A stretch of 16,929 nucleotides of DNA from NCBI GenBank assembly GCA_002394025.1, contig DGSV01000076.1, forward strand, positions 1 to 16,929, written 5' to 3'. A program made the translations under genes and the position numbers. Below, in pieces: positions 8,607 through 14,955 of this stretch. The DNA comes from Bacteroidales bacterium UBA4353. Lineage in GTDB: Bacteria; Bacteroidota; Bacteroidia; Bacteroidales; Paludibacteraceae. How positions within the stretch are numbered: position 1 is the stretch's first letter; the number at the start of each line of letters is the position of its first letter. The notes under the pieces were generated by a model that searched no databases, was not told the origin of the DNA, and saw only the letters and a list, made by a program, of their open reading frames with translations.

Positions 8607-8818
8607 TCCTTATAGCGAAGCTATGTACCACAACACCGAACCGCATTAGCGGTGATCATTATTGCCACCTCTACGGGGTTCATGAAAATTATTCATTTTT
8701 GTCCGTGGGTTACACAGGCTTCACCCACGGCTACAATATCATCACCCCCCTATGGGGTTCAATCACATATCGCTAGTTGCGGGACACGCCACAGCGTATC
8801 CGTACAAACGGTCTTGTA
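8601..8818. repeat. cluster of small palindromes (REP-like)
   Basis: This gap holds no gene but at least six short inverted repeats. They are ATAGC/GCTAT (8612-8624), CACCG/CGGTG (8634-8654), ACCTC/GGGGT (8667-8679), CCGTGGGT/ACCCACGG (8703-8730), ACCCC/GGGGT (8744-8758) and GGACACGC/GCGTATCC with one mismatch (8782-8801). A weaker TACAA/TTGTA pair (8803-8818) follows. The third and fifth share a TAC-or-TAT-GGGGTTC pattern and flank the fourth symmetrically. Such clusters resemble REP/REPIN elements spread by REP-associated transposases; no transposase gene is present here. Confidence 0.6.
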
Positions 8819-8827
8819 AGTCAAAAT

Positions 8828-8866
8828 AAGCGACTCAGTAAGGGAGGTTACCGAGTCGCTTGTTTT
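8828..8866. terminator. bidirectional terminator between convergent genes
   Basis: AAGCGACTC (8828-8836) pairs perfectly with GAGTCGCTT (8853-8861). Past one A-C mismatch, GTAA/TTAC extend the stem around the loop GGGAGG. TGTTTT follows on the plus strand and AAAAT precedes it, so it can end transcription from the ATPase gene and from the leftward gene at 8963. Confidence 0.75.
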
Positions 8867-8887
8867 AGGTTTTGAAATTCTGTAAGA

Positions 8888-8975
8888 TTAATCTCTGACA
8901 GTTCTGCGAGACGTTACCTCTGGCGGTTTTGTGAGGCTTATCTCTGAAAGTTCTATCAGTTGTTATCTCTGGCGC
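8888..8975 (-). repeat. degenerate 25-base repeats ending in the neighbouring coding region
   Basis: On the minus strand four units read roughly CAGAGATAA, about nine bases, then CAGAAC. Plus-strand anchors TTA lie at 8888, 8914, 8938 and 8963, so spacing is 26, 24 and 25 bases. The 8963 unit covers the last codons and the TAA stop of the 8963-10432 gene; the other three follow it. They look like decayed copies of the gene's own 3' end. Confidence 0.6.
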
Positions 8976-10432
8976 AGGAGATATTTGCGACCGTTTTGGA
9001 TAACGATACCTATGTAGTCGGCACGAACCGGCTGCCCGAGGACGTTATACATTGGCTTGTTGACGTCAAGTTGTGAAGGTTCAGCACCGACTAACTCAAT
9101 GGCGGTATTTACATTGGGGGTGTAGGTAAACCCGCTGATGGTACCGCTGTATGATAAGCCTTGATTCTCATAGAGCGATACATTATACGTCAAGATGTAT
9201 GTACCGTCCGTCTGTTTGGTGATGGTTATTGTTGCTGACTCGAAATAGTCCTCTATACCATCTTCGCCCACGTATGACATAAATTCTGAATATTCGTCAT
9301 CGATAGTTGCCGAAGCTATGCTATACGTGCCTTCAATGTTTTCTATTGACTGCGGATAGAAAGAGAAACTGATATAGTCTCCGTCGCCCACAAGATAGCC
9401 TTCTGCATCAACATCGAATGAGTACGCCTCAAATAGTATCGAAGCGTCGATATCCCAATCTCCGGTGCTGATACCGGCACTGGTAAACGAGAGTTCTCCG
9501 GTGCTTGTTACCGGTCCGTCGTATGCTATGGATTCCGAGCCATCATCTTGCCCGCCTTGCTGCTGGATTTCGTCATCGGGATTCTGAGCGAAATAGACAT
9601 AAATCGCCTGCATCTGCAGTTGTTTTTCGCAAGATATGGTCACTGATTCGGCGTTAATATTCTTTACAAGCAGTACCGGTGCACCTGTCGCGTCGGCTTC
9701 ACTGTCTGACAAGTAAGTTATCTCGCCGTCAGAAGCCGTTGCCGAGAAGCCTTTCTTGGTAACTCCGTTAATCTTGACGGCTTTGATGGGCTGAGAGGCG
9801 GTAATGGTGAGCGATGCTCCGGCATAGACGCGGATGTCGCTTTCGTAGTAGGCGCCATTGGGTGATTGCAGCCAGATATTGTCAATAACAGTATCAATAG
9901 CCATTTGTCCGAGAGCCTCGGCAGGTTCGATGATAACAGGGTCAGTGTTATAGACATATTCGGGGTCGAGGCGGTCTGCTGCCGACTGCTGAGTTTCGGG
10001 CACAGTTCCTGTGATGTCCACTTGTCCGATATAGAATGACTTGGCACCTGTTTTTTGCGTAAATGAGACTACGACATCACCATTGAGAGGTGTTGCTGAC
10101 TGGAATACGAATTCCACGTTGGTGACTTTTCCTACCGTTTGCGCAGTTCCGAGAGCCGCTCCGCCTACCGATACCGCTAGTGTGTAACTATCGGCGACAT
10201 TGGCAGATGCCTTTACTTTTACCGCCGTAACGTTAGAGCACCCTGCCAGGGTGAGAGTTCCGTTGGTTTTAGACCATTGGCAGCCACGTGCGGAGTTTGT
10301 GGACTCATAGCCGTAAGGAGAGACAGATGCCGTCCAGCCTGCCGCTACGGAGTTCAAAAAGCTAAAAGAACCGTCCGCAAAGATGAAAAGCGAGACGAAA
10401 ACAAGGGAGAGAAGAGTAAAAAATCTTTTCAT
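8963..10432 (-). CDS. secreted protein of unknown function with T9SS-type C-terminus
   Basis: A 489-residue exported protein. I do not recognise a family for the bulk of it. The start at 10432 (MKRFFTLLSLVFVSLFIFA, signal peptide of about 19 residues) is preferred over an upstream ATG at 10471, because that one lies upstream of the predicted transcription start. Residues about 20-140 and 150-300 are beta-rich and look like sandwich domains of the kind found in surface or carbohydrate-binding proteins. An acidic Gln-rich linker (NPDDEIQQQGGQDDG) follows, then a third beta-rich domain (about 305-440) with many Asp, Glu and Tyr. The end, MYNVLGQPVRADYIGIVIQNGRKYLLRQR, matches the 'YN-x-x-GQ-x-V...GIVI-x-NGKK' pattern common at the C-termini of Bacteroidales exported proteins and taken as a T9SS signal. 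It is transcribed alone, divergent from the GH13 gene; a role with that amylase is possible but unproven. Confidence 0.8.
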   Translation of the reverse strand: MKRFFTLLSLVFVSLFIFADGSFSFLNSVAAGWTASVSPYGYESTNSARGCQWSKTNGTLTLAGCSNVTAVKVKASANVADSYTLAVSVGGAALGTAQTVGKVTNVEFVFQSATPLNGDVVVSFTQKTGAKSFYIGQVDITGTVPETQQSAADRLDPEYVYNTDPVIIEPAEALGQMAIDTVIDNIWLQSPNGAYYESDIRVYAGASLTITASQPIKAVKINGVTKKGFSATASDGEITYLSDSEADATGAPVLLVKNINAESVTISCEKQLQMQAIYVYFAQNPDDEIQQQGGQDDGSESIAYDGPVTSTGELSFTSAGISTGDWDIDASILFEAYSFDVDAEGYLVGDGDYISFSFYPQSIENIEGTYSIASATIDDEYSEFMSYVGEDGIEDYFESATITITKQTDGTYILTYNVSLYENQGLSYSGTISGFTYTPNVNTAIELVGAEPSQLDVNKPMYNVLGQPVRADYIGIVIQNGRKYLLRQR

Positions 10433-10457
10433 AGCAAAAAATATTTGGTTTATTTTG

Positions 10458-10489
10458 CAAAGGTACAACATAGCCGTTGAATAACCAAA
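10458..10489 (-). promoter_or_regulatory. promoter of the leftward secreted-protein gene
   Basis: On the minus strand TTTG (10489-10486), 20 bases, TACCTTTG (10465-10458). Transcription would start near 10451, about 19 bases ahead of the ATG at 10432 and downstream of the alternative ATG at 10471. Confidence 0.7.
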
Positions 10490-10495
10490 TAAAAC

Positions 10496-10526
10496 TTTGA
10501 TGAGTTAGATTTTTTTTTTAACTTTG
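10496..10526 (+). promoter_or_regulatory. promoter of the GH13 gene, with a T10 tract in its spacer
   Basis: TTTG (10496-10499), 19 bases, TAACTTTG (10519-10526). Ten consecutive T (10510-10519) fill half of the spacer and run into the -7 box. Only six bases separate its -33 box from that of the divergent promoter, so a protein bound here could affect both genes. Confidence 0.7.
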
Positions 10527-10578
10527 CGATGTTAGCTTGCGATGAAAAACAAAAAAAACAACAAAATAAACACTACTT

Positions 10579-11943
10579 ATGACCATGAAAAAAATTTTTC
10601 TTTCCATGTTGGCGTTGCTATCCTTCGCCTGCTGCACAAAACAAACGTCCTGCGAAGCTCCCGGCAAGCACGTTGAGTGGGCTTATAACGCTGTTATCTA
10701 TGAACTCAACACCCGTCAGTTCACCCCTGAGGGTACTTTTGCCGCCGCCACGGAACAGCTGCCGGTGCTCAAGGATTTGGGAGTTGACATAATCTGGGTA
10801 ATGCCTATGCAGCCTATCGGCGAGTTGGGCAGAAAAGGCGGTCTGGGCAGTTATTATGCCATCAAGGACTATTGCGCCGTAAATCCGGAGTTTGGCACCA
10901 AAGAAGACTTTCAGGCTTTTGTTGACAAGGCTCACGGATTGGGAATGAAGGTAATTCTTGACTGGGTAGCCAACCACACTGCTCCTGACCACCCATGGAC
11001 TCAAAATGAGGGTTGGCACTACCGCGACAGCCTCGGCAACTTGATGGTGCAGTACGACTGGACTGACATCTCGAAACTCAATTACAGTAATGCCGACATG
11101 CGCCATGCCATGCTTGAGAGCATGAAATGGTGGCTTGACACTTTCGGTATTGATGGTTTCCGCTGCGATGTGGCATACGAGGTGCCTACAGATTTCTGGG
11201 ACGCCACGTACGACACACTACGCATGACTCACCCCAATATCTTCACATTGAGCGAAGCCGAGCATGCCGACTCGCTGCTGACGGTGAAATCTTTTGATAT
11301 GTACTATGGTTGGGAACTGCACCATATCATGAATGATGTTGCTCAAGGCAAGAAAAATGCCGACAGCCTCTGGGCATACTTTGCCAAGGCCGACACGATA
11401 TTTCCTGACTATGCGATACGCATGAACTTCACCTCGAACCATGACGAAAACTCTTGGGCCGGCACAGAAATGACACGCATGGGTGATGCCTACCCCATGT
11501 TTGCCGCTTTCACGTATTTCATACCCGGTATGCCACTTATATACACCGGTCAGGAATATGGCTCAAATCGCATGCTGCGCTTCTTTGATAAGGATACAAT
11601 AGAGCGTAAGGATAACGCACAAGAGTTTGCCATGTACAAAAAACTCAACAAAATGCGTCATGAGAGCAAAATACTGCGTAGCCAAGAAAAAGGAGCTGCC
11701 ATGCACTGCCTAACGAATGATAACAATGCCGTTTTTTCAGCTATCCGCGTATGTCCTTGCGGCAAGAAAGCCGTAGTAGGTATTTTTAACATGACCGATG
11801 AGGAGCAGACGGTGAATATCCCCGTGGCGCATCCCGGTTTGGCACTGCCTGAGACGTTCACTGACCTTGACGGTGTGAAGTACAGCATCAAAGAGCCGCT
11901 ACATCTCACCCTGGCTCCTTGGCAGTATATCATTATGCAATAG
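10579..11943 (+). CDS. GH13 alpha-amylase-family lipoprotein
   Basis: A 454-residue glycoside hydrolase family 13 enzyme, expected to act on alpha-1,4-glucans or maltooligosaccharides. The four conserved regions are all present: DWVANH (128-133), GFRCDVAYEVP (193-203) with nucleophile Asp197, LSEAE (224-228) with acid/base Glu226, and TSNHDE (285-290) with stabiliser Asp289. The N-terminus (KKIFLSMLALLSFACC) is a signal peptide with a relaxed Bacteroidota lipobox at Cys18 or Cys19, so the enzyme is probably lipid-anchored in the periplasm or at the surface. Two ATGs (10579 and 10585) differ by two residues and either could be used. The barrel runs to about residue 370, followed by a short all-beta C domain. 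No starch-binding SusD/E/F-like protein or regulator is adjacent. Exact specificity cannot be set from sequence alone. Confidence 0.92.
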   Translation: MTMKKIFLSMLALLSFACCTKQTSCEAPGKHVEWAYNAVIYELNTRQFTPEGTFAAATEQLPVLKDLGVDIIWVMPMQPIGELGRKGGLGSYYAIKDYCAVNPEFGTKEDFQAFVDKAHGLGMKVILDWVANHTAPDHPWTQNEGWHYRDSLGNLMVQYDWTDISKLNYSNADMRHAMLESMKWWLDTFGIDGFRCDVAYEVPTDFWDATYDTLRMTHPNIFTLSEAEHADSLLTVKSFDMYYGWELHHIMNDVAQGKKNADSLWAYFAKADTIFPDYAIRMNFTSNHDENSWAGTEMTRMGDAYPMFAAFTYFIPGMPLIYTGQEYGSNRMLRFFDKDTIERKDNAQEFAMYKKLNKMRHESKILRSQEKGAAMHCLTNDNNAVFSAIRVCPCGKKAVVGIFNMTDEEQTVNIPVAHPGLALPETFTDLDGVKYSIKEPLHLTLAPWQYIIMQ

Positions 11944-11962
11944 TAAAAAAAGACATCTGACA

Positions 11963-11996
11963 GTTTCCCTGCAAGTCTTATGGCTTGCAGGGAAAC
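11963..11996 (+). terminator. perfect 13-bp hairpin after the GH13 gene
   Basis: GTTTCCCTGCAAG (11963-11975) pairs perfectly with CTTGCAGGGAAAC (11984-11996) around an 8-base loop. No T-run follows, so it may be a processing or stability hairpin rather than a strict intrinsic terminator. A partial third copy of the arm, TTCCCCTGCAAAG, lies at 12007-12019. Confidence 0.6.
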
Positions 11997-12035
11997 AGCA
12001 GTGACATTCCCCTGCAAAGATTAAAGAACTAAAAG

Positions 12036-12099
12036 CCAGGAAATCTAGTAAAGCTAGGAAATCTAGAAAATCTAGGAAAACTAGAAAAAGCTAGGAAAG
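12036..12099. repeat. array of seven 9-base CTAG units
   Basis: Units: CCAGGAAAT, CTAGTAAAG, CTAGGAAAT, CTAGAAAAT, CTAGGAAAA, CTAGAAAAAG (10 bases), CTAGGAAAG. CTAG is normally rare in bacterial genomes, so six copies in 55 bases stand out. The array lies in the gap between the GH13 gene and the convergent HU/SPOR gene, between two hairpins. No coding or binding role can be read from it. Confidence 0.75.
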
Positions 12100-12159
12100 C
12101 AAAGTTTCAGAGTCGCACACGGCAAGAAAAGACACTTGCAACGATACACCACAGACCAC

Positions 12160-12197
12160 CAAAAGAAAGGACACGCAATTGCGTGTCCTTTCTTTTG
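12160..12197. terminator. perfect 38-base palindrome, bidirectional terminator
   Basis: The arm CAAAAGAAAGGACACGCAA is followed directly by its exact reverse complement, ending TCTTTTG. The A-rich and T-rich ends give a U-tract in both directions, as expected between convergent genes. The rest of the gap (12198-12301) shows only a weak GGGCAAT/ATTGCCC pair with a 37-base loop. Confidence 0.8.
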
Positions 12198-12301
12198 TCC
12201 TTGCTGGTCACTCTCCGTTGCGTACTCGGGGGCAATTTCTTTTGGTGAGAAACTATAAACTTTCTTGGTTCTTATTGCCCTATTAGCCCTACTATGACAA
12301 G

Positions 12302-13207
12302 TTATTTAGTTTTTGTGAGTACCCAGGCTCTGGCAAATTGTGTATCTTGCTTGCGGAGTACCTTCATTTGTTCCAAAGCTTCACGGAAGTTGTCATAGGA
12401 ATTGACTGCAACGCGTTGCAGTCCGTTGTTAGCCGCTATTATATGTACTGTCTCATAGCCTTGCGATTGCAGGTGAAGTTTATATTGTTCTGCTGCTTCG
12501 GGCTGAAGAGAGGCTACAATAAGGTGATAGGGGCGTTCTTCAAGTTGGCGTATAAAAGCTTCAATTGAGTCTTGCTGCGCCTGCTCTCTATCAATCATAT
12601 CTTGCTGAATAGAAACCCAATCAACACTTGTCAACGCATCTTGTGTATTGGGCATATCAGTAACTGATGTCGGCATCATTCCCCATAGCACAAGTCCCAC
12701 GAATACCGCAGCCACTGCCCGGAACAGGCTCCATCCTTGCCGTGAAGGGGTTATGATAGATGTTGCGGACTCCGTCAGGTCCTGTTGGTGAACTGTAACA
12801 TAGGGACTCAAAGCAATGGGGCGCAGACCATAATTATCGGGCATAACGACATCGGCTGACATGATAAATATCACCTTGCCGCTACTATATCCAAGTGTCC
12901 CCAAGTTCTCAATGGTAACACTGCCACGATGGTCGTAAACAATGGTTTTAACAGTATTCACCCATTGTTCTATTTCACGTTCTGCATTTTTGTTGGACAT
13001 CAAGTTATCTTGTGCCACAACATTCATCAGCATTTCGTCATCGTATAGAATAGTGTCATCAAAGATTATGACAGTGCATGGCGGCATGAGTATCCCGTCA
13101 GAGATATACGCTCCGCGACGTTGGCGCACAAAAGCTCCAAGACGTGGTACTACGACACAATCTTTGGTCTGTAGAAGGGGATATATATAGCTGGAAACAG
13201 TATTCAT
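12302..13207 (-). CDS. HU-CCDC81 and SPOR domain membrane protein
   Basis: A 301-residue protein of a type known from Bacteroidota. Residues 1-60 and about 65-135 match the two bacterial HU-CCDC81 domains, including DCVVVPRLGAFV (16-27), a hallmark of the start of this family, which supports the ATG at 13207. A single membrane helix lies at about 160-178. Then comes a Gln/Asp-rich linker, and residues about 226-299 form a SPOR domain (PYHLIVASLQPE...AWVLTK). SPOR domains bind glycan strands lacking stem peptides at the division septum, so a cell-division or envelope role is likely, with the HU-like part inside the cell and SPOR in the periplasm. It has its own -7 element and lies downstream of the operon at 13431-16929, separated from it by hairpins. 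Confidence 0.9.
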   Translation of the reverse strand: MNTVSSYIYPLLQTKDCVVVPRLGAFVRQRRGAYISDGILMPPCTVIIFDDTILYDDEMLMNVVAQDNLMSNKNAEREIEQWVNTVKTIVYDHRGSVTIENLGTLGYSSGKVIFIMSADVVMPDNYGLRPIALSPYVTVHQQDLTESATSIITPSRQGWSLFRAVAAVFVGLVLWGMMPTSVTDMPNTQDALTSVDWVSIQQDMIDREQAQQDSIEAFIRQLEERPYHLIVASLQPEAAEQYKLHLQSQGYETVHIIAANNGLQRVAVNSYDNFREALEQMKVLRKQDTQFARAWVLTKTK

Positions 13208-13217
13208 ATCTGGGACA

Positions 13218-13225
13218 CAAAGTTA
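13218..13225 (-). promoter_or_regulatory. -7 element of the HU/SPOR gene
   Basis: TAACTTTG on the minus strand, only ten bases from the ATG at 13207, so the mRNA leader would be about five bases (nearly leaderless). At the expected -33 distance the sequence is GGCT, not TTTG, so this half is poor. Confidence 0.5.
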
Positions 13226-13330
13226 ATAAAAAAATTACGTTTTGTAGCCTGCTTTAGTGTAAAAAAAAACACTTAAAAACATATTTTTTTTGAAGCAATG
13301 TAAATAAGTTTATGAGTTTCAAAACAACAA

Positions 13331-13358
13331 AAGCGGGAGGCCTCACGGCGTCCCGCTT
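13331..13358 (-). terminator. terminator of the outer-membrane protein operon
   Basis: AAGCGGGA (13331-13338) pairs with TCCCGCTT (13351-13358), with an inner GCC/GGC pair around TCAC. On the minus strand it is followed by TTGTTGTTTTG, giving a T-rich tail in the direction of the leftward operon. Confidence 0.75.
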
Positions 13359-13383
13359 CTTACCACTCATCAAATTAGCAATA

Positions 13384-13410
13384 CGGCGGATCAATACACC
13401 AATTCCGCCG
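13384..13410 (-). other. second hairpin in the operon 3' leader
   Basis: CGGCGGA (13384-13390) pairs with TCCGCCG (13404-13410) around a 13-base loop. It lies between the stop codon at 13431 and the terminator. It may protect the 3' end of the message; it lacks a T-run of its own. Confidence 0.5.
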
Positions 13411-13430
13411 CCTGCTATGGGTAGTCAGTA

Positions 13431-14933
13431 TTATTTACTAGATTTCAGTTTCTTATAGATATTGAAATTGTAGATGAGTTTTACACCGACATCGAAGTAG
13501 CCGATGCGACTTGCGAAGTTGTCGGTAGCGGACACTGCTGATACTACAGCCGGTGTTTCTACGTCAGGTACTGATACTCTGAGTAGGTTTTCTTTCGCCG
13601 GATCGTTCTTGAATGTGTTGAATACAGAATAATCGGCGAATACTCCGAGTCCTAACGCACCGCGTTTGAGTTCCCATTCATAACCGATTTCAGCACCTAT
13701 CATGATATCGAATTTGCTGCGGTCCCAAGTACCCTTGGTGTCCATAACATCGGGTGTTGCCACGCCGGTGATTACTTCATCGGTAATGGGATATCCACCA
13801 TATTGCGGATAGCGAGCTATGATGGTAGCGTTATCGATTTTCTGGCGATATGGAGCATAGAGCGGTATCATGAATTTGGGACCGATGTTGAAGAACAGAC
13901 CTTTATGGAGCAAGGAGAACATGAGAGGTATCTCAAGTTGCAGTTGTCCGTCGTGTTCTTTGACATCATCGGCATACACTTCATATTGCATTTCCGTACC
14001 TTCAGGGTCAGACGTTGCGTAAAGTCTTGTAGCGTCAGACTGCAGGGGGTTGCGTGCAAAGACGAGTGAAACACCGGTCTTGATACCGAGCCATGGTTTC
14101 TGGATATGCTTTTTAGAGAAGTAGTAAGCATACTCGAAGTCGAAGGCAGCCATCCAACCTACTTTCCATTTACCGAAGTCTTTCTCGGCATCCTGCAGGT
14201 GTGACGAGAATCCGCCACGAGCGCCGAGTCCTATGCGGTGGAAGCCGCGGAACTTGCCATCGGTTGAGTCGGGAGCCTGTACAACATTGGTGTCACCGAC
14301 TTTAGTGGTATCGGTAGCAATGGGTTCTGTGGTAGTTACAACCGTGGTGTCAGGTTTGCCGGGTATTACGGTAACCGTGGTTGTCGTGGTTGTCGTAGTA
14401 TCGGTCTTAGCAGGTTGTGCCGGCGTTCCCGGGAAGGGTTTGATGATGATAGTGCCTTGGAAGGTATATGTGGTGTCAGAAACTGATTTTCCGTCAATCC
14501 ACGAATATATCTCTTTGAGCAACAATCCGTCGGGGAAACGCTTGGTACCCACCTGCATGATAGTGTACCAGCGGTTCTTGACCCATTGCGGTATCAGTTC
14601 TCCGGTAGCGTATCTTGCACGTTCTTGCTCCATAAGGAAGCGTTCGCCCACGGCGCGTGTGTTGCGTCTGTTTTTATCACCTCTTTCGAGTCTTGCAGCC
14701 GCTTCGGGAGTGGGCACTTGGAAGTATTTTCCGTTAGTCCAGTTGATTTGCGTGGCTGTGTCACCATGATGAAGTACGTAGTCGGCAAATTTGCTTTCGT
14801 CGGCAGCGGTCTTTATCTGGTAGGGGTGGGCTTTAGTGCCCTCCCCACCAGAAAATTGACCATACACCATAACGGTGGCGAACAACATTACTGACGCAAG
14901 AATTACTTTCTTCATATTATTGATTGTTTTCAT
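13431..14933 (-). CDS. outer-membrane beta-barrel protein with Thr-rich linker
   Basis: A 500-residue envelope protein. The ATG at 14933 (MKTINNMKKV...) is chosen because a Shine-Dalgarno-like GGGAGGA lies a few bases upstream; Met7 (14915) is the alternative. The signal peptide ends near VMVYGQ (26). Residues 27-60 carry FSGGEGTKAHPYQIKTAAD, a motif seen at the N-termini of many Bacteroidota surface proteins ahead of GLUG-type repeats. Residues about 95-168 are a small globular part, 168-225 a Thr/Pro/Asp-rich linker with eight Thr in a row, and 228-500 a barrel with alternating strands (LGARGGF, GIKTGVSLVF, FFNIGPKF, IGAEIGYEWELK, LGVFADYSVF) ending VGVKLIYNFNIY, a typical barrel end. It directly follows a giant exported repeat protein in the same operon. 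A role as its outer-membrane anchor or assembly partner is my inference. It is not a typical PorP/SprF protein (those are about 300 residues). Confidence 0.8.
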   Translation of the reverse strand: MKTINNMKKVILASVMLFATVMVYGQFSGGEGTKAHPYQIKTAADESKFADYVLHHGDTATQINWTNGKYFQVPTPEAAARLERGDKNRRNTRAVGERFLMEQERARYATGELIPQWVKNRWYTIMQVGTKRFPDGLLLKEIYSWIDGKSVSDTTYTFQGTIIIKPFPGTPAQPAKTDTTTTTTTTVTVIPGKPDTTVVTTTEPIATDTTKVGDTNVVQAPDSTDGKFRGFHRIGLGARGGFSSHLQDAEKDFGKWKVGWMAAFDFEYAYYFSKKHIQKPWLGIKTGVSLVFARNPLQSDATRLYATSDPEGTEMQYEVYADDVKEHDGQLQLEIPLMFSLLHKGLFFNIGPKFMIPLYAPYRQKIDNATIIARYPQYGGYPITDEVITGVATPDVMDTKGTWDRSKFDIMIGAEIGYEWELKRGALGLGVFADYSVFNTFKNDPAKENLLRVSVPDVETPAVVSAVSATDNFASRIGYFDVGVKLIYNFNIYKKLKSSK

Positions 14934-14940
14934 TTTTTCG

Positions 14941-14947
14941 TCCTCCC
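14941..14947 (-). promoter_or_regulatory. Shine-Dalgarno-like site of the barrel protein
   Basis: On the minus strand GGGAGGA is followed by CGAAAAA and the ATG at 14933. Strong purine-rich sites of this kind are uncommon in Bacteroidota, which mostly use A-rich leaders. Here it decides the start and may keep translation up after the stop of the upstream gene at 14956. Confidence 0.6.
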
Positions 14948-14955
14948 AAGTTTAA

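Noticed and set aside
8680..8702. Possible third copy of the ATPase-linked palindrome (CATTTTTGTCC)
   Set aside because: Only the right arm resembles copies A and B; no GGACAAA arm or CAACTATAC core is present.
10433..10471. Upstream ATG at 10471 as start of the secreted-protein gene
   Set aside because: It is upstream of the -7 box and so outside the predicted transcript, and the signal peptide begins cleanly at 10432.
386..11943. A polysaccharide utilisation locus formed by the GH2 and GH13 genes
   Set aside because: No SusC/SusD pair, sugar transporter or regulator is present, and the two genes are 7.6 kb apart with separate promoters.
12230..12280. GGGCAAT/ATTGCCC inverted repeat after the HU/SPOR gene
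   Set aside because: Seven pairs with a 37-base loop could easily arise by chance; the nearby 38-base palindrome is a better terminator.
14233..14769. 178-codon plus-strand frame with a long Val-rich run
   Set aside because: Val-rich run is the antisense of the Thr-rich linker in the barrel protein; no start signal or promoter.
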